From contig NC_133301.1 in NCBI RefSeq assembly GCF_005239225.2, positions 749,001 through 813,000 of the forward strand: 64,000 bases of DNA, read 5' to 3'. Source of the DNA: Populus alba (taxonomy: Eukaryota > Streptophyta > Magnoliopsida > Malpighiales > Salicaceae). The translations under genes and the position numbers were made by a program. Of this stretch, positions 59,801 to 64,000 are shown piece after piece (position 1 is the first letter of the stretch; each line of letters opens with the position of its first letter). Under the pieces are notes generated by a model that did no database searches, was not told the origin of the DNA, and saw only the letters and a program-made list of their open reading frames with translations.

Positions 59801-62800
59801 GAATGGACGTATTTTACATGTTGAAGGCACTTTTACTCGTTATAATTTGGATTGCTTGGCATCCTTTATTTATGCTCCGATTGATGGTACCCTAAAGAAA
59901 GAATTATGGGACTACTTGATTACTTTCAAAGATAGTGTTAGCACTCCATGGTGTCTTGCTGGTGACTTCAATGAAACTTTGTCACCCTCGGATCGTAAAG
60001 GTGGTTCAAAAGTATCTGCTTCTATGTCAAGATTCAAGCAGTGTATTGATAGTTGCGAACTTCTTGATCTCCCCTTAAATGGAAAAAGATTTACCTGGTC
60101 TAGAGGTAACGCAGCAAGTCGAATTGACAGAATTTTCATATCGGGTGATTGGCTGCAGCTTCTTCCAGCCTCTACTTTATTCGGTCTCCCAAGGTTTGAC
60201 CATAGACCCCTACAGCTGTTATTAGACTACAAGAATTGGGGACCAAAACCATTCCGGTTTATGAACTGTTGGTGGCTGGTGGCTGACTTCAGGAAGATGA
60301 TACAAAGTTTCTGGAACTCAATTTCAGTCTCATCAACTGGTAGAGGGAACATGGTCTCAACTTTCAAGATGTTAAAGGAGAGATGTAAGCACTGGAACAA
60401 AGAAGTTGTGGGCAACATGTCTAACCAAATCAAGGAGTTGGAGTTAGAAGCTGACTCCCTTGACAATCTCAAAGAATGCAGAGACCTGTCAGCTGATGAA
60501 TTAATTAGAAGCAATGTCATTGTCTCCAAACTTCGAACTCTGTATATAATGCAAGAGTCTATCTGGAAACAGAAGTCAAGGGTGCAGTGGTGCAAGCTTG
60601 GGGACAAGAACACACGTTTTTTTCATTTAGCTGCAACAATAAGACATAAACGAAACCTGATTTCATCACTGGAAGTTGATGGAAAGATGTTGTCTAAGCC
60701 TGCCGAGATGAAGATAGCTGTCTTCAACTTCTTCCGTAATTTATATTCCCATCATGACAGACCACGACCTCCATGTTATCATCTGGAATTTCAAAAGTTG
60801 AAGCCCTCATCCTCGATTGCTCTAGAATGCCCGTTCACTGCAGAGGAAATCAAAGCTGCGGTTTGGGATTGTGAAGGAAATAAGGCACCAGGTCCTGATG
60901 GTATTAATTTTACCTTTATTAAGAAAGCTTGGAGTACTATAGGCGGGGACATCACCCGAATGGTTGAAGAGTTTTATCAATCCAACCTTCTCCCTTCAGG
61001 CATCAACAACTCCTTTGTTACACTCATCCCTAAGATAAATTGTGCTGCAAAGTTGACGGACTTTAGACCTATCAGTTTGGTGGGAAGCTTATATAAGATT
61101 ATATCAAAGTTGCTGGCAATCAGATTGAAACATGTTATGCCAGAAGTCATTGCAGACAATCAAACTGCTTCCATCAAAGGTAGGCAAATACTTGACAGTG
61201 TATTGATTGCAAATGAGGCTATTGCTTACATCAAGGAAAACCATGGTAAAGCTTATCTTTTCAAACTTGACTTTCATAAAGCTTTTGATTCTGTCATATG
61301 GGAATACATTAACGAAGTAATGGCTAGTATGGGCTTTGGATCCAGATGGAGAGGGTGGATTATGCAATGTATTTCTACAGTTAAGATGTCTGTTCTTGTT
61401 AATGGCTCTCCCACAGAGGAATTCAACTTGGAAAAAGGATTACGCCAAGGAGATCCACTCTCTCCTTTTCTCTTTAATCTTGCAGTCCAGGGGTTGAGTT
61501 GTATGCTGCAGCGTGGTTGTGATATGGAATTGATTGAAGGACTGAATTTCAGCAGATCTGGTCCTGCACTATCTCACTTGTAGTTTGCGGATGATACCCT
61601 TATATTCAGTTCAGCTTCCCTATCCAGTTTACAGAACATAAAGCGTATCCTTTTATGCTTTGAACTTATATCAGGGCTGAAAGTTAACTTCTACAAAAGC
61701 AGTATTATTGGCGTGGGTATTGAAGATCATGTATGCCGCCACTCAGCGCAGATTCTTAGGTGCAAGCAGGAACTACTCCCAATCACATATCTTGGTCTTC
61801 CCATCGGTGCAAATATGAACAGAATTTCAATGTGGAAGCCTATTATCAGCAAAATCAGCAGCAAGTTGGCTGCATGGAAAGGCAGATTTCTATCTATTAG
61901 AGGTAGATTGTGTCTACTTAAATCTGTTCTAAGTAACCTGCCCATCTACTATCTATCTTTATTTCCCATGCCAGCAACAGTTGCAACAACAATTGAGAGA
62001 AAGTTCAGATCTTTTCTATGGTCTGGAAAAGAGGAAAGCAGGAAATTATGCAATGTCAGCTGGTCAACAGTTTCTCTCCCGAAAAGGATAGGGGGTCTTG
62101 GGATTGGGTCTTTAAGGGATAAAAATACAGCTATGCTGTATAAATGGCAATGGAGGTTGGGTTCGGAGGAAACAAGCTTATGGAAGGAAGTGATCAAATT
62201 CATACACAACACAAACAGCTCCAGTTTCCTACCACAAACCCCTATTTCAGGAACTGGCAGCACATGGACGCGTATGATTAACCATTGTATTAAAGATAAC
62301 AGATTGCAAGAGATTGTGTCCCATCAATCTATGGTTCTTATTGGCAATGACAAGAGAACAACGTTTTGGCATGATATTTGGGTTGCCAATCACTGTCTTG
62401 CAAATCGTTTCCCTACTCTTTACCGTTTATCCAATGATAAAGATGCCAGCATTAACAAGATGGGAATGTGGGATGGTTTTGAATGGATATGGCTCTTTTC
62501 CTGGTCAAGGCCTTTGAGGGGTCGAAACATTGGTTTGTTAGACCAATTATATGTCGTTCTCTCAAAGGTGCACTTAGACAACGAATCAGAGGATAAACTG
62601 ATATGGAAGGACAACAAATCAGGAAGATTTTCAGTTAAATCTCCATGTGGGCTGCTAAGCCCCACTCACTATTCTACCAATGGCTTCTCTTTTGCTGGAA
62701 TCTGGAAAGGTGTAGTCCCTCCTAAAGTGGAGATCTTCTGTTGGATGGCTATTATTAACAGACTCAACACCCGAGGTGTGCTGGTTAGAAGAGGTGTTTT

Positions 62801-63694
62801 GGATAGCTCAAACTCCAACTGCCCTATTTGTCAAGTTGAGGAAGAGTCGGTGGATCACTTACTTCTACATTGCCATAAACATTGGATCATCTGGTCCAAA
62901 ATCATCAAGTGGTGGGGATTATCATGGTGCTGCCCTAAGAATTTGTCATGCTTATTCTCTCAATGGACTGTCATGGTTCAGGGTAAATTTCAGAAAAAAG
63001 CATGGCTGATGTTGTTTTTCTCAGTGGTGTGGTCCCTTTGGCTTCTTCGAAATGACCTGATATTTCAACAAAAGTCGCCGAACTATGATTCAGTCTTCTT
63101 CCTTATCATCACTCGGCTATGCTTATGGTTGAAAGCACTTCATCCTGACTTTCTTTACTCCCCTCTAGATCTGTTAAGATCGTCAGCAGGTCTGATCCGT
63201 TGGTCTAATGTTCAGATTTATAGAACTGGTGTTATATGGTCTCCTCCTCCCATTGGTAGATTCAAGTGGAACGTGGATGGCTCCTCTCTTGGAAAGCCTG
63301 GACTCTCAGGTATAGGTGGTGCCCTGCGCAATCACCAAGGTCATCTCCTTGGTATTTTTTCTCTTCAAGTAGGAATTCTAGACTCGAACATAGCTGAGCT
63401 GAGAGCTGTTGTCAAAGCTATCGAGCTCTCAGCCTCAAAGTGTTTCCTTCATCATAAGCATATTATTATTGAATCTGATTCTGCCAATGTAATCAGCTGG
63501 ATGCATAATCCTCACAACAGGCCATGGATGCATAGAGACCTTTTCTCCACAGTTCAGAAATTGACTAGACTGTTTGGTTCAATTACTTTTTCTCATGTGT
63601 ACCGTGAGAGCAATAGTCTGGCAGATTGTATGGCTAAGCAAGGAGTGCGCAGATCCAGTGATTTCATTGCTTGGTTTTTGATTCATCTCTCAGA
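56840..63694 (+). mobile_element. LINE-2: nearly intact L1-type element with RNase H, 3' end cut by another LINE
   Basis: A pyrimidine-rich leader with repeated GATCTGCTCTG words (about 56840-57350) is followed by ORF1 and ORF2, both open except for one TAG each. ORF2 runs directly into the reversed poly(A) of LINE-3 at 63695, so its own 3' end and target duplication are not visible. The 5' end is approximate, placed where the patatin similarity stops. The near-intact frames suggest recent activity. Confidence 0.9.
57351..59489 (+). pseudogene. LINE-2 ORF1 (RRM-containing RNA-binding protein), one amber codon
   Basis: ATG at 57351. After a Pro/Thr-rich start, an RRM is seen at about residues 85-165 (FFERFPSWVDYHDLKKAFLK and LGRRFGFVDI). 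A central domain follows, with WISIFGLPMEGWN and VEVSLIEIKG. TAG at 58959-58961 interrupts the frame after GRKQR. The same frame then continues without a stop to TAA at 59487-59489. The C-terminal part is basic and then acidic. CAG is the simplest ancestral codon for the TAG. The stop of ORF1 lies only 24 nt before the ORF2 ATG, in the same frame. Confidence 0.88.
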
Positions 63695-63710
63695 TTTTTT
63701 TTTTTTTTGA
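59514..63710 (+). pseudogene. LINE-2 ORF2 (endonuclease, reverse transcriptase, zf-RVT, RNase H), one amber codon
   Basis: One frame of about 1398 codons with a single TAG at 61581-61583, immediately before the FADD catalytic motif; LINE-1 has Gln there (HLQYADD). Domains in order are: endonuclease (WNVCGLGSR; AGDFNETL near 59961); reverse transcriptase (APGPDGINFTF near 60890, FRPISLVGSLYKI, LDFHKAFDSV, RQGDPLSPF); after the stop, FADDTLIF; zf-RVT (WKGVVPPKVEIFCW near 62710, CPICQVEEESVDHLLLHC near 62820); and RNase H (FKWNVDGSSLGKPG near 63260 to ESNSLADCMAKQG near 63610). The last codons (FFFF and TGA) come from the tail of LINE-3. As read, RT would be lost. Confidence 0.93.
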
Positions 63711-64000
63711 TAGTAAACGAGATAATTATATATTAAATAAGCAGCCCCATCAAGTAAGTGGGGCTGAACGAAAGATAGAATACAATGGGAATATGAAGAA
63801 AGAAAAGACCAAAGTGATGAGGGACTTAATTAGTTAGTCCAGTTCATAATACATTCAGGATTTCTAAAAAGATCTGAGCCTGTATAGCTGAAATTTGTAA
63901 CTGAGGACTTCAACCAGAAAGCCAAACGGTGAAAAGTGAGATAAAAAATCATATCCCAATCAGGAGCCTTGGATTCGAAGATTAGGCGGTTGCGCGCTAT
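63695..64000 (-). mobile_element. LINE-3: 3' end of a third LINE, minus strand, partial
   Basis: On the minus strand, codons from 64000 to about 63832 read NRLIFESKAPDWDMIFYLTF and later NPECIMNWTN followed by TAA. This matches the C-terminal end of LINE-1 ORF2 (IDWSNTK), so no RNase H follows. A 3' UTR of about 120 nt contains an 8-bp stem hairpin (63742-63749 with 63759-63766) and ends in a poly(A) of 14 (plus-strand T run 63695-63708). It lies inside LINE-2, so it is the later insertion. The rest is beyond the window. Confidence 0.85.

Noticed and set aside
1..64000. CRISPR arrays, bacterial operons, riboswitches or origins
   Set aside because: None seen. The sequence is plant nuclear DNA with introns and retroelements.

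Overview
The window is plant nuclear DNA, most consistent with a woody eudicot such as Populus or another Salicaceae. The evidence is AT-rich intergenic sequence, GT-AG introns, five-exon glutamate-receptor-like (GLR) genes in tandem, and Ty1/copia, L1-type LINE, TRIM, CACTA and tRNA-type SINE elements. No prokaryotic, organellar or viral genome organisation is seen. Species assignment is inference.

The host backbone is a tandem array of clade II-like GLR genes, all on the minus strand. From low to high coordinate it holds: an exon-1 start running off the left edge (1-36); an orphan exon 1 (8054-8292) and orphan exon 5 (8853-9449) of a broken copy, GLR-0; GLR-1 (11612-15769), the only copy with an uninterrupted reading frame (five exons, 965 aa); GLR-2 (21371-26026), complete in structure but with one in-frame TAG in the ligand-binding domain; an orphan exon 1 (29737-29992); GLR-3 (30487-41983), with a 1-nt deletion in exon 2 and a copia element in intron 3; and GLR-4 (49168-55292), a decayed copy split by a LINE. 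A captured 3' part of a hybrid histidine kinase (receiver domain, AHK5/CKI2-like) lies on the plus strand at 9538-10931. A fragment of a patatin-like phospholipase exon lies at 56538-56837.

Mobile DNA makes up roughly half of the window. Copia-1 (1389-6206, 165-bp LTRs, target duplication AACCC) is young by its LTRs but full of frameshifts. Copia-2 (31636-37096, 507-bp LTRs with no difference seen, target duplication TTTGA) is almost intact, with one amber codon. Copia-3 (43592-48891, minus strand, 336-bp LTRs about 6% diverged) sits inside the remnant of another gag gene, which also carries a complete 290-bp TRIM. LINE-1 (about 49370-54412) lacks an RNase H domain. LINE-2 (about 56840-63694) has one and is nearly intact apart from two amber codons. 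The tail of a third LINE, on the minus strand, cuts LINE-2 at 63695. SINEs, a CACTA remnant and a probable MITE fill intergenic space.

No new multi-gene system was found. The most interesting points are the isolated amber codons in otherwise open retroelement frames, the captured receiver-domain gene with open exons and splice sites, the nested insertions with clear target duplications, the differing fates of the GLR paralogs, and a CGCG-box motif shared by two GLR promoters. All splice models and age estimates come from reading the sequence by eye.
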